Origin: Nitrospira sp.
GTDB lineage: Bacteria > Nitrospirota > Nitrospiria > Nitrospirales > Nitrospiraceae
Assembly: GCA_025360665.1 (NCBI GenBank)
Contig: JANYBU010000437.1
Coordinates: forward strand, 1 to 7,231
Direction: 5' to 3'
Length of the DNA stretch: 7,231 nucleotides
Both the position numbers and the translations under genes were made by a program. Shown one piece after another: positions 1-6,262 of the stretch (positions within the stretch are counted from its first letter, which is position 1; each line of letters begins with the position of its first letter). The notes under the pieces were generated by a model that saw only the letters and a list, made by a program, of their open reading frames with translations, searched no databases and had not been told where the DNA came from.

Positions 1-1
1 T

Positions 2-262
2 GCCGCTGACAAGCATGCAGCTGAAGCCTTGGAACATGCCAAGGAAGCCGTTACCCATGGCAAGGCCGGTCATGCCGATGTCCTGGTGCACCATGCTGAG
101 GAAGCACTCAAGCATGCCGGGGCGGCCGATATGAAGAATCCACATTTGGCTGAAGGGGTCAAGCATCTCAAGGAAGCTGTCGAGCATGGCAAGGCCGGTC
201 ACGCCGATGTGGCAACCAAACATGCCGAAGAGGCGGTCACCCATTTGAGTGAAGTGAAGTAA
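2..262 (+). CDS. smbP: SmbP-like small histidine-rich metal-binding protein (5' end missing)
   Basis: The frame is open to the left edge, so the N-terminus, including any periplasmic signal peptide, lies outside the window; 86 residues are visible. TTG at 29 is an internal Leu codon and not a start, because the same reading frame continues upstream with the matching residues DKHAAEA. The protein is Ala/Glu/Lys-rich and helical in character, with 13 His in 86 residues, spaced as in amphipathic helices (HAKEAVTHGKAGHADV, then HLKEAVEHGKAGHADV). It has no Cys. This is the pattern of SmbP, a small periplasmic four-helix protein of Nitrosomonas that binds several copper or other divalent metal ions and is thought to act in metal scavenging or detoxification. 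Function is inferred from composition and repeat pattern. A strong terminator follows 26 bp after the stop, so this gene ends its transcript. It could instead be a general His-rich helical protein, but the SmbP resemblance is clear. Confidence 0.8.
   Translation, partial: AADKHAAEALEHAKEAVTHGKAGHADVLVHHAEEALKHAGAADMKNPHLAEGVKHLKEAVEHGKAGHADVATKHAEEAVTHLSEVK
35..259 (+). repeat. 43-codon internal tandem duplication in the SmbP-like gene
   Basis: Unit 1 (35-163) and unit 2 (164-259, shortened to 32 codons) are offset by 129 bp. They match at 20 of 32 residues. The best-conserved DNA block is 26 bp at 56-81 and 185-210, with one mismatch. The residues before unit 1 (DKHAAEAL) look like the end of a further unit (compare TKHAEEAV in unit 2), so the gene probably grew by repeated duplication. 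Confidence 0.85.
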
Positions 263-288
263 GCCATTCGGTCAGAGATTTTTCTTGA

Positions 289-318
289 ACGGGCAGGGGC
301 GACCCTGCCCGTTTTGTT
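289..318 (+). terminator. Strong intrinsic terminator after the SmbP-like gene
   Basis: A perfect 10-bp GC-rich stem (ACGGGCAGGG at 289-298 paired with CCCTGCCCGT at 303-312) closes a GCGA tetraloop of the stable GNRA class. It is followed by a T-rich run (TTTGTT). It lies 26 bp after the SmbP stop and only about 18 bp before the nitrilase start, so it separates the two genes transcriptionally or attenuates read-through into the second. Confidence 0.9.
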
Positions 319-320
319 CT

Positions 321-325
321 GGGGA
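321..325 (+). promoter_or_regulatory. Shine-Dalgarno that favours the ATG at 336 for the nitrilase
   Basis: GGGGA at 321-325 sits 10 bp before ATG 336 but only 1 bp before ATG 327. It therefore supports 336 as the true start. The resulting N-terminus, MRVGFFQFTP, is typical of the nitrilase superfamily, whose first beta-strand begins almost at residue 1. Confidence 0.5.
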
Positions 326-335
326 CATGACGATC

Positions 336-1124
336 ATGCGTGTCGGATTTTTTCAGTTCACTCCACTGTTCGGCGAGGTGTCGCACAATCTTGATAAGGT
401 TGTGGAAACACTCGACCGGGCTGACGCGGATCTGATCGTCTTGCCCGAGTTGTTCGCGTCCGGATATCAGTTCGTGTCGCAGCAAGAAGTGAACACGCTG
501 TCAGAGTCGGTGCCGAATGGACCAACGACACAACGGCTGATCGACCTTGCGAAGCGGCGCCGGATGGTGATTGTCGCCGGTCTTCCGGAGCGCGCCGGGG
601 CTGCCTGCTATAACTCCGCCGTGGTTGTCGGTCCATCCGGGTTTATCGGGTGTTATCGCAAGACACATCTGTTCTTTGAGGAAACGCTGTTCTTTACGCC
701 CGGCGACACGGGATTTCAGGTGTGGGATATCGGATCGGCCAAGATCGGCGTGATGATCTGTTTCGATTGGTACTACCCTGAGGCCGCTCGCACGTTGGCG
801 CTCAAGGGGGCAGAGATCATCTGCCATCCCTCGAACCTCGTGTTACCCAATTGCCCGGACTCCATGCCGGTTCGGTGCCTGGAAAATCGAGTGTTCGCAA
901 TTACAAGTAACCGCACAGGGAGCGAAGCGCGAGGCGGCAAAGATCAGCTGACGTTTATCGGGAACAGTGAAGTCGTCGCTCCACGAGGGGCGATTCTGCA
1001 TCGCGCGCCGCGGGACCAGCAAGAACTCTATATCGTCGAGATCGATCCTGCCGACGCGCGGAACAAAGCCCTCACGCCCTACAACGATTTGCTCCGCGAT
1101 CGACGCGAATCCCTCTATCGGTGA
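336..1124 (+). CDS. Nitrilase-superfamily carbon-nitrogen hydrolase (PaNit/PH0642-like)
   Basis: This 262-aa protein is a cytoplasmic thiol hydrolase that attacks amide or nitrile C-N bonds. The catalytic triad is complete: Glu38 in LPELFASGY, Lys109 in CYRKTHLF, and Cys142 in GVMICFDWYYPE. The accessory acidic position is present in the FFEET stretch (115-116). The length is normal for single-domain members. Motifs such as VMICFDW, RTLALKGAEII, ALENRV-like CLENRVFAIT, and the C-terminal ARNK...DRRE block closely match what I recall of the Pyrococcus nitrilases PH0642 and PaNit, which act on small aliphatic nitriles. Substrate cannot be read from sequence; omega-amidase or N-carbamoyl-amine hydrolase activity are alternatives. 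The in-frame opening upstream at 285 is rejected because it would place the terminator inside the gene. ATG 327 is a possible alternative start, adding three residues. No dedicated promoter is evident, and the neighbouring genes give no pathway clue. Confidence 0.88.
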   Translation: MRVGFFQFTPLFGEVSHNLDKVVETLDRADADLIVLPELFASGYQFVSQQEVNTLSESVPNGPTTQRLIDLAKRRRMVIVAGLPERAGAACYNSAVVVGPSGFIGCYRKTHLFFEETLFFTPGDTGFQVWDIGSAKIGVMICFDWYYPEAARTLALKGAEIICHPSNLVLPNCPDSMPVRCLENRVFAITSNRTGSEARGGKDQLTFIGNSEVVAPRGAILHRAPRDQQELYIVEIDPADARNKALTPYNDLLRDRRESLYR

Positions 1125-1135
1125 CGACGCGTGAA

Positions 1136-1221
1136 GGGCGAGACACGCGGGACAGGCGCGACGTGGAGAGGTTGACTCCTACCTTGTCTCGCCCGTCCAG
1201 CCCGTCTCGCTAGTCTCGCCA
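1136..1221. repeat. Inverted cluster of 9-bp GTCTCGCYN repeats
   Basis: The right part holds four head-to-tail 9-mers: GTCTCGCCC (1186), GTCCAGCCC (1195), GTCTCGCTA (1204), GTCTCGCCA (1213). The left part, 1136-1162, read on the minus strand, holds three more: GTCGCGCCT, GTCCCGCGT, GTCTCGCCC. The two sets face each other, so 1136-1157 can pair imperfectly with 1191-1212 as a long GC-rich hairpin with a 33-base loop. There is no T-run, so this is not a standard intrinsic terminator. It begins 11 bp after the nitrilase stop. A related cluster lies at 6986-7012. Confidence 0.75.
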
Positions 1222-1258
1222 TTCGTCGAGCCGCTTGCGTGGCACAGATCAGCGCGGT

Positions 1259-1262
1259 AGGA
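1259..1262 (+). promoter_or_regulatory. Shine-Dalgarno of yqgE
   Basis: AGGA, within GGTAGGAT, lies 8 bp before ATG 1271. This fixes the start at 1271 and rules out the in-frame TTG at 1235, which has no such site and would add 12 residues not usual for the family. Confidence 0.7.
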
Positions 1263-1270
1263 TCATCACT

Positions 1271-1831
1271 ATGAAGGCTCCACTCGGGAAAGGCATCTTC
1301 CTCATCGCGGCACCGTCCTTGCGCGATCAGAACTTTCGCCAGACCGTTGTGTTGCTCTGCGAGCACGGGGCCGAAGGCGCGCTGGGTGTCGTCGTCAATC
1401 GCCCAACGGCGATGTCGGTCTCGGAGGCATTACCTCAAGTACCGATCCTTGAAGGCCAAGGGCACGTCCTCTTTTCCGGAGGGCCGGTGCAAACGAACCA
1501 GGTCATGATGTTGTATCGATTGGATCAACTTCCCGAGAATTCGCATCATGTCTTCGATGGGATCTGTCTCGGCGGGGATACAGACCTCGTCGATCGTATT
1601 TTGACAACCAGTGAGGGACGCGAGGCCTTTCGCGCCTATATCGGATATTCCGGATGGGGCCCTGGGCAGCTGGAATCTGAAATGCAGACTGGTTCCTGGA
1701 TTACCCTTCCCGCAGATCCCAGCGTAGTGTTCGACAAGGATCCCGCACGTATCTGGCCGGACATCGTGAGTGCCCTGGGTGACGACTATCGCCACTATGC
1801 GGACATGCCTTTCGACCCCTCCTTGAATTAG
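1271..1831 (+). CDS. yqgE: YqgE/AlgH family protein (UPF0301, DUF179)
   Basis: A 186-aa protein of normal family length. Both family signatures are present. The N-terminal core (residues 7-45) reads GKGIFLIAAPSLRDQNF, followed by TVVLLCEHGAEGALGVVVNRP. The C-terminal motif GYSGWGPGQLE (125-135) is followed by the usual conserved Trp in GSWI. FSGGPV (68-73) is another conserved block. The family is cytoplasmic with no settled biochemical role; AlgH was named for an effect on alginate regulation in Pseudomonas. In many Proteobacteria yqgE sits beside the Holliday-junction resolvase gene yqgF (ruvX), but no yqgF is found here. The gene stands alone: a repeat cluster lies upstream and a MITE-like element begins 4 bp after the stop. 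Confidence 0.95.
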   Translation: MKAPLGKGIFLIAAPSLRDQNFRQTVVLLCEHGAEGALGVVVNRPTAMSVSEALPQVPILEGQGHVLFSGGPVQTNQVMMLYRLDQLPENSHHVFDGICLGGDTDLVDRILTTSEGREAFRAYIGYSGWGPGQLESEMQTGSWITLPADPSVVFDKDPARIWPDIVSALGDDYRHYADMPFDPSLN

Positions 1832-1872
1832 CAGAATGCTGAAAAAGTCGCTCTTCTCACCCGCCCGACCCC

Positions 1873-1894
1873 GGCGCGCCGAGACGCGCCTTTT
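1873..1894 (+). terminator. Possible intrinsic terminator of yqgE inside the element
   Basis: GGCGCG (1873-1878) pairs with CGCGCC (1885-1890) across a 6-base loop and is followed by TTTT. The stem is short but entirely G/C. It lies about 40 bp after the yqgE stop. It is part of the MITE-like element, so its role as the yqgE terminator is inferred. Confidence 0.4.
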
Positions 1895-2015
1895 CCCATG
1901 CGTCGTTCTCGCCTCGAAAGCATCCTCAACGTAGCCCACTCGGAGAACAAGCTGTCTTGGCAGCTTGGGGTGGGCGGGTGAGAAGAGCGACGCCTCCGGT
2001 CCTTTCACCGGCTGC

Positions 2016-2037
2016 GGCCTTGCTGGACGGCCTTTTT
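2016..2037 (+). terminator. Terminator-like hairpin at the right end of the element
   Basis: GGCC (2016-2019) pairs with GGCC (2029-2032) around a 9-base loop and is followed by TTTTT. Together with the A-run at the left end (a T-run on the minus strand), the element could stop transcription from either side. The stem is only 4 bp, so the call is weak. Confidence 0.3.
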
Positions 2038-2043
2038 GAGCAT

Positions 2044-2171
2044 CCCGCGGAGAGGGATTCTATCCGGAAGTTGTTCGCGCGTCTCTTCCTCCTCCCGTTC
2101 CATTGCAGACTTTTTGTGCCGGTGGTACGCTGCCTCCTTTGTGCAGTTGGCTTCTTTGGAGCTGCGCCAAT
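2044..2171. other. Leader region of the lipoprotein gene
   Basis: This is the remainder of the 340-bp gap between yqgE and the lipoprotein gene. No gene is seen. The best promoter-like pair is TTGCAG (2103-2108) and TACGCT (2126-2131) with a 17-bp spacer, each matching consensus at only 3 of 6 positions, so it is not called as a promoter. GGAG at 2158-2161, 10 bp before ATG 2172, is the likely ribosome site. Confidence 0.35.
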
Positions 2172-3398
2172 ATGATCAAACGGATTGGTTGTTGGATGGG
2201 GCTGGCCCTCCTTGCCGGTGCCTGCTCCGGATGTGGCGTGCTGTATACCGTGGTGAAGTCAGAATCCAAGCTGGACCGGCTGGCCGTGCCGATGACGAAG
2301 GCCGAGGTGATCGACCAGATAGGTCATCCGGATCGTGTGCTGCGTGACGATGGCCGTCTGCTGGTCTGGGAATATTCCCTCACGGCCCGCAAACAGTGGC
2401 TCTATGAGTTGGCTCTCTGCCCGATCTCGATCTGGATCGGCGGCTGCATTTTCTATCCCTTCACCAACGTTGCAGCTGAACATCAACGCGAATATCCCTA
2501 CCACATCGTGCTGGTGAACGACGAACTCTGTGCTTGGGGGACGCCCTCCGCCATTCTACAGCGGCGCCGTGCCTGTGCTTCGTCTGGCACTGCCGCCCTG
2601 GGATCCGGCGGGATGCTCGGACGTCCTGAGCCGGTCGTGACCGGCGTCGGCCCGATTAACCGGGACACGATCGATCGCTATCGTACGATGGCAGTGATGC
2701 CGTTCGTCGATGCGGTAGCCGCCCAAGGCTCCGGCTCGCGTGTTGCTGGGATCGTGACGACATTGATGTTGGACTTGGACGTCAATATGGTTGAGCGAGC
2801 CAAGCTCGACGAGGTGTTCAAGGAACAGGTCATTCAATTGAAGCATGCCGATGATGCCGAAGTACTGAAAGTCGGGAAGCTTGTCGGTGCGCACGCTATT
2901 GTGGTGGGCGAAGTGCAACAATGGGAGCGAACCGTGGGAGAGCAGATCAGCCGCGTGTCGCTGGCTTTTCGGATGATCGATGTCGAGAGCGGCTTGGTGT
3001 TATTCAACGGGGAAGGACACGGTTCTGATGCCACGGCCGATGATCCTGAGGGCTTGGCTCGCGTCATCGCGCATCGCATTCTCGCTCGGTTCGGTTCGCA
3101 AACCGGGTTGCTCGGCTCCGGACAGATCGGCGTCAACTGGGAACTGCAAGAATTAGCGGGCGCTCGCTACTACCTCGTGCGGGAACTTCGTGGCGGCCGG
3201 CCTGCCGAGAAAGCGGGCCTCAAGGTAGGTGATTGGGTCGTTGCCTGCAATGGCGCGATCTTATCGAGCGTGTCTTCAGAGCGGGAAGCGAAACGACTCT
3301 GTCAGGTTGAGGCAGGGCAGACCCTCCAGTTAGATGTGCGTCGCGCCGGACAGCCTATAGAGATATCTCTGACGGCCGAGAAGCGGCCTGGGCTATAG
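2172..3398 (+). CDS. Putative lipoprotein with BamE-like, CsgG-like and PDZ domains
   Basis: A 408-aa protein. The start at 2172 gives a lipoprotein-like signal peptide: MIKR, a hydrophobic run (GLALLAGA), then Cys18 or Cys21 in ACSGC as the lipidation site. The in-frame opening from 2103 adds 23 residues without a signal-like pattern and is rejected. Residues 30-70 resemble SmpA/BamE (MTKAEVIDQIGHPD, then DGRLLVWEY). Residues 77-99 are strongly hydrophobic (ISIWIGGCIFYPF), possibly membrane-contacting. Residues about 168-308 look CsgG-like: RYRTMAVMPF, LMLDLDVNMVERAKLDEVF, GKLVGAHAIVVGEV, then a strand ending GLVLFNGEG. Residues about 325-405 form a PDZ-like domain (RPAEKAGLKVGDWVVACNG). CsgG-type proteins assemble in the outer membrane or report on envelope state; PDZ domains bind peptide ends. 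A role in envelope assembly or secretion is inferred. No partner genes are nearby, and it converges on uvrA. Confidence 0.75.
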   Translation: MIKRIGCWMGLALLAGACSGCGVLYTVVKSESKLDRLAVPMTKAEVIDQIGHPDRVLRDDGRLLVWEYSLTARKQWLYELALCPISIWIGGCIFYPFTNVAAEHQREYPYHIVLVNDELCAWGTPSAILQRRRACASSGTAALGSGGMLGRPEPVVTGVGPINRDTIDRYRTMAVMPFVDAVAAQGSGSRVAGIVTTLMLDLDVNMVERAKLDEVFKEQVIQLKHADDAEVLKVGKLVGAHAIVVGEVQQWERTVGEQISRVSLAFRMIDVESGLVLFNGEGHGSDATADDPEGLARVIAHRILARFGSQTGLLGSGQIGVNWELQELAGARYYLVRELRGGRPAEKAGLKVGDWVVACNGAILSSVSSEREAKRLCQVEAGQTLQLDVRRAGQPIEISLTAEKRPGL

Positions 3399-6203
3399 GC
3401 GCTGGCGTACAGTCTGTTCACCAGCAAGGAGGGGGGCGAGAAATTGTCCTGTATGAGACCCCGCCACTTTCGCCACCTGTTCCGGTCGTCCTTCTGCCAC
3501 GATTTGTCCGCCTGCTGCTCCCCCTTCTGGTCCTAGGTCGATAATCCAGTCTGCTGTCTTGATGACATCCAGGTTGTGTTCCACCACCACCACGGTATTG
3601 CCGCTGTCCACCAGTTTCTGCAGCATCGCCAGGAGCTTCTTGATATCTTCGACGTGTAGCCCGGTGGTCGGCTCGTCCATGATGTAGAGCCCGTTCTTTG
3701 CGGAGGAGCCCTTCAGTTCTGCGGCGATCTTTAACCGCTGGGCCTCGCCGCCTGAGAGGGTCGTGGCCGCTTGGCCGAGGCGGAGATAGCCGAGCCCGAT
3801 GGACGAGAGCAGGTGGAGCTTTTCCGTAAGCTTGGGCGAGCCGCTAAAAAATCCCAGCGCCTCCTCAGCCGTCATCTGCAACACCTCATGAATCGTTTTA
3901 CCTCGATAGCGAATGGAGAGGACCTCCGGCTTGAATCGCTTTCCGTCGCAGGCTTCGCAGGTGGCATAGATATCTTCAAAGAAATACATCTCGAGTTTTT
4001 CGACGCCGCTCCCTTCGCATTTGTCGCACCGGCCCCCGGTGGTATTGAAGGAGAAGTGCCCAGGCGTGAGTCCGCTTCTGAGGGCCTCGCGCTCGGACGC
4101 GAAGATGGCGCGAACTTCATCGAACGCTTTCAGGTAGGTGATCGGATTCGAGCGTGGCGTTCGGCCGATCGGTTCCTGATCGATGAGCTTGATGCCGGTC
4201 AGATGTTCGATCCCCTTAATCGCGTGAAATTTTCCCATGGGCAGTGATTCGACACGAAAGGCGCGTGCCACGGCGCGATACAGAGTGTCTTCAACCAATG
4301 TGCTCTTGCCGGACCCCGAGACGCCGGTGATACAGACCAACATGCCGAGCGGAATACGGACAAACAGGTCTTTGAGGTTGTGCTCGCAAGCACCAGCGAT
4401 GACGAGAAATTTTCCATTTCCTTTCCGTCGAGATCGGGGGGTCGCAATCTCGTCTTCGCCACGCAGGTAGCGCGCCGTGATTGACCGCCGGTCTGCAATG
4501 AATTCCTGTTGTGGCGCTGCGCAGATCACCTCGCCGCCTTTTTCGCCGGACAAGGGGCCCAGCTCGACGAGGTAGTCGGACGCCAGCATCATTTGGCGAT
4601 CATGTTCCACGACGACCACCGTGTTGCCCTGGACTGCCAGCTCTCGCAGGATGCCGGCGAGCGTTGCGGTGTCACGCGGGTGGAGACCGATGGTCGGTTC
4701 ATCAAGGACGTAGAGCGTGCCGACCAATCGTGCACCGAGTTGATTGGCCAAGGCTGCGCGCTGGGCCTCTCCTCCCGAGAGCGTGCGGGTCTGACGGGAG
4801 AGCGTCAGATAGCTGAGGCCCACGCGCAGGAGAAAGCCAAGCTTGGCCGTCAACTGTCGGAGAATGTCGCTGGCGACCTGTTCTTCATAGGGAGAGAGGG
4901 TGAGGGATGTAACCCAAGCGGCAGCCTCTTCAATTGTGAGCGCAGAAAGCTCATGAATATCTGTGCCCGCGATCTTCACGTAGCGCGCGTCCGGTCGGAG
5001 CCGAGACCCCTTACAGGTTGGGCAGGGGACCGGCGTCCGGTAGCGGCTGAGCATCACGCGCACATGCAACTTGTAGCGCTTCCCTTCCAAGTATTCGAAA
5101 AATTGTTGCACACCCTCCATCTTGCCTTCTCCCTGCCAGAGTATCTGCTGGATAGCTTGTGGCAGGTCCTTATAGGGGATCGTGAGGGCGACCCCGCGCC
5201 GCTTCATGGAGAGGAACATTTGTTTTTGCCACCAATCGCCGCTGGGTTTGCTCCAGGGTTCGATTGCGCCTTGGGCCAGCGACTTGTTGTGGTCGGGAAT
5301 GACGAGGTCGGGATCGTAACGGAGAATATTCCCGAACCCTTTGCACTCCGGACAGGCGCCGAGTGGATGGTTGAAGGAAAAGAGGACCGGACGAATCGGT
5401 TCGAATGTTCGCCCACATTGTTGGCAGCGAAAGTCCGTGCTGTAGGTTCGGAGGCCCTGGTCGATGACCTCTACGCGGCACAGGCCCTCGCCCTCGCGAA
5501 ACGCGGTTTCGATCGCTTCGACGAGGCGGGATCGGTTGTCTTCCCGGATCACCAGCCGATCGAGGATCACGTCAAGATGGTCTGGCTTGGTTTTTGGAAG
5601 GGTGTGGATCTCGTGGAGATCGAGGCTTTCCCCGCCGCATAGCACTCTGGTGAACCCGCGCAGCAACAGCGATTGGAGAAAGGCCTGGTCCTGTTTCGGC
5701 TCCGGTGCTTTGACAGGAAAGAGGATCATCGCTCGTGCGTCGGCGCAATGTCTCAATAGGTCGTCGACGACGCTGCCGGGATGAAAGCTGCGCGCATCGA
5801 TGGCGCAATCGGGGCAGACCGGGTGGCCCACTTTGGCGTACAGGAGTCGCAAGAGGTCGGCAATCTCGGTCGTGGTCCCGACCGTCGAGCGGGCGGTGCG
5901 GATGGGGTTCTTCTGCTCGATCGCAATGGCGGGGCGGACGTTGATCAGCCGGTCGACATCGGGCCGATTGACCTTATCGAGAAACATGCGGGCATAGGTA
6001 GAGAGCGATTCCACATAGCGCCATTGGCCTTCGGCGAACAGCGTGTCGAACGCGAGAGAGGATTTCCCCGATCCTGATACACCTGTGATAGCCGTGACCT
6101 GATTGTGGGGGATGCGCAACGAGATGTTCTTGAGATTGTTTTGCCGTGCTCCTTCGACGATCAGGTCGCTGGGAAAAATAGGAAGCTGTCGTATGCTTGC
6201 CAT
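3393..6203 (-). CDS. uvrA: UvrA, excinuclease ABC subunit A (possibly a divergent paralogue)
   Basis: A full-length 936-aa UvrA (E. coli UvrA is 940), the damage-recognition ATPase that loads UvrB in nucleotide-excision repair. It has two ABC modules: Walker A GVSGSGKS at 41-48 and 627-634, LSGGEAQR at 475-482 and 816-823, Walker B DEPTIGL (501) and DEPTTGL (843). Zinc modules are intact: Cys260/263/284/287 and Cys726/729/749/752; a CPTC pair is at 394/397. The UvrB-binding and DNA-binding region between Walker A and the first zinc module (about 125-255) is present, so it is not a UvrA2 of the deleted type. Conserved loops differ from classical UvrA: EQKNPIRTARSTVGT instead of the EQKS...NPRSTVGT form, and IDQEPIGRTPRSNPITY instead of IDQSPIGRTPRSNPATY. 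This suggests a subfamily member that may coexist with a classical UvrA. ATG 6203 is the only start in frame before an upstream stop, and no Shine-Dalgarno is visible. It is not linked to uvrB or uvrC here. Confidence 0.95.
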   Translation of the reverse strand: MASIRQLPIFPSDLIVEGARQNNLKNISLRIPHNQVTAITGVSGSGKSSLAFDTLFAEGQWRYVESLSTYARMFLDKVNRPDVDRLINVRPAIAIEQKNPIRTARSTVGTTTEIADLLRLLYAKVGHPVCPDCAIDARSFHPGSVVDDLLRHCADARAMILFPVKAPEPKQDQAFLQSLLLRGFTRVLCGGESLDLHEIHTLPKTKPDHLDVILDRLVIREDNRSRLVEAIETAFREGEGLCRVEVIDQGLRTYSTDFRCQQCGRTFEPIRPVLFSFNHPLGACPECKGFGNILRYDPDLVIPDHNKSLAQGAIEPWSKPSGDWWQKQMFLSMKRRGVALTIPYKDLPQAIQQILWQGEGKMEGVQQFFEYLEGKRYKLHVRVMLSRYRTPVPCPTCKGSRLRPDARYVKIAGTDIHELSALTIEEAAAWVTSLTLSPYEEQVASDILRQLTAKLGFLLRVGLSYLTLSRQTRTLSGGEAQRAALANQLGARLVGTLYVLDEPTIGLHPRDTATLAGILRELAVQGNTVVVVEHDRQMMLASDYLVELGPLSGEKGGEVICAAPQQEFIADRRSITARYLRGEDEIATPRSRRKGNGKFLVIAGACEHNLKDLFVRIPLGMLVCITGVSGSGKSTLVEDTLYRAVARAFRVESLPMGKFHAIKGIEHLTGIKLIDQEPIGRTPRSNPITYLKAFDEVRAIFASEREALRSGLTPGHFSFNTTGGRCDKCEGSGVEKLEMYFFEDIYATCEACDGKRFKPEVLSIRYRGKTIHEVLQMTAEEALGFFSGSPKLTEKLHLLSSIGLGYLRLGQAATTLSGGEAQRLKIAAELKGSSAKNGLYIMDEPTTGLHVEDIKKLLAMLQKLVDSGNTVVVVEHNLDVIKTADWIIDLGPEGGAAGGQIVAEGRPEQVAKVAGSHTGQFLAPLLAGEQTVRQRL

Positions 6204-6233
6204 AGATTGGTTGCGAGGAAAGGAAGAAGGGGT

Positions 6234-6262
6234 ATCGTAACAATCCAGCTGTAGGGGTTCAA
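6234..6262 (-). promoter_or_regulatory. Candidate sigma70-type promoter of uvrA
   Basis: On the minus strand, TTGAAC (6262-6257) and TACGAT (6239-6234) are separated by exactly 17 bp; each box matches consensus at 4 of 6. Transcription would start near 6227, giving a leader of about 20-25 bases that is C/T-rich (CCTTCTTCCTTTCC) and lacks a Shine-Dalgarno. No LexA-type SOS box was noticed. Confidence 0.5.

Larger units (their letters stand above)
1836..2043. mobile_element. 208-bp MITE-like intergenic element
   Basis: The ends are ATGCTGAAAAAG (1836-1847) and CTTTTTGAGCAT (2032-2043), inverted repeats matching at 11 of 12 bases. Inside them is a perfect 20-bp inverted repeat, GTCGCTCTTCTCACCCGCCC at 1847-1866 against its complement at 1972-1991. 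The arms are asymmetric: about 40 bp (1992-2031) lies between the end repeat and the 20-mer on the right, and none on the left. Smaller hairpins lie inside: GGCGCG/CGCGCC at 1873-1890, GTTCTC/GAGAAC at 1905-1948, AAGCTG/CAGCTT at 1949-1966 and CCGGT/ACCGG at 1996-2011. No convincing coding frame or transposase, and no clear target-site duplication, is seen. It resembles repeats I recall from Nitrospira genomes, unverified. It probably depends on a transposase elsewhere, or is a folded RNA/DNA element. Confidence 0.7.

Noticed and set aside
285..335. Upstream in-frame extension of the nitrilase
   Set aside because: It would put the terminator hairpin inside the coding region, and the family begins at about MRVGFFQ.
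1186..1221. Possible CRISPR array
   Set aside because: The units are 9 bp, adjoining, without spacers, and imperfect.
1430..2008. 192-aa open frame on the minus strand
   Set aside because: It runs antisense through most of yqgE and into the MITE-like element; its protein has no domain pattern.
2103..2171. Upstream in-frame extension of the lipoprotein
   Set aside because: It would bury the lipoprotein signal peptide 23 residues inside the protein and uses a non-ATG start.
4509..5642. 377-aa open frame on the plus strand
   Set aside because: It lies wholly antisense to the well-supported uvrA, its protein has no recognisable motif, and long antisense frames are common opposite GC-rich genes.
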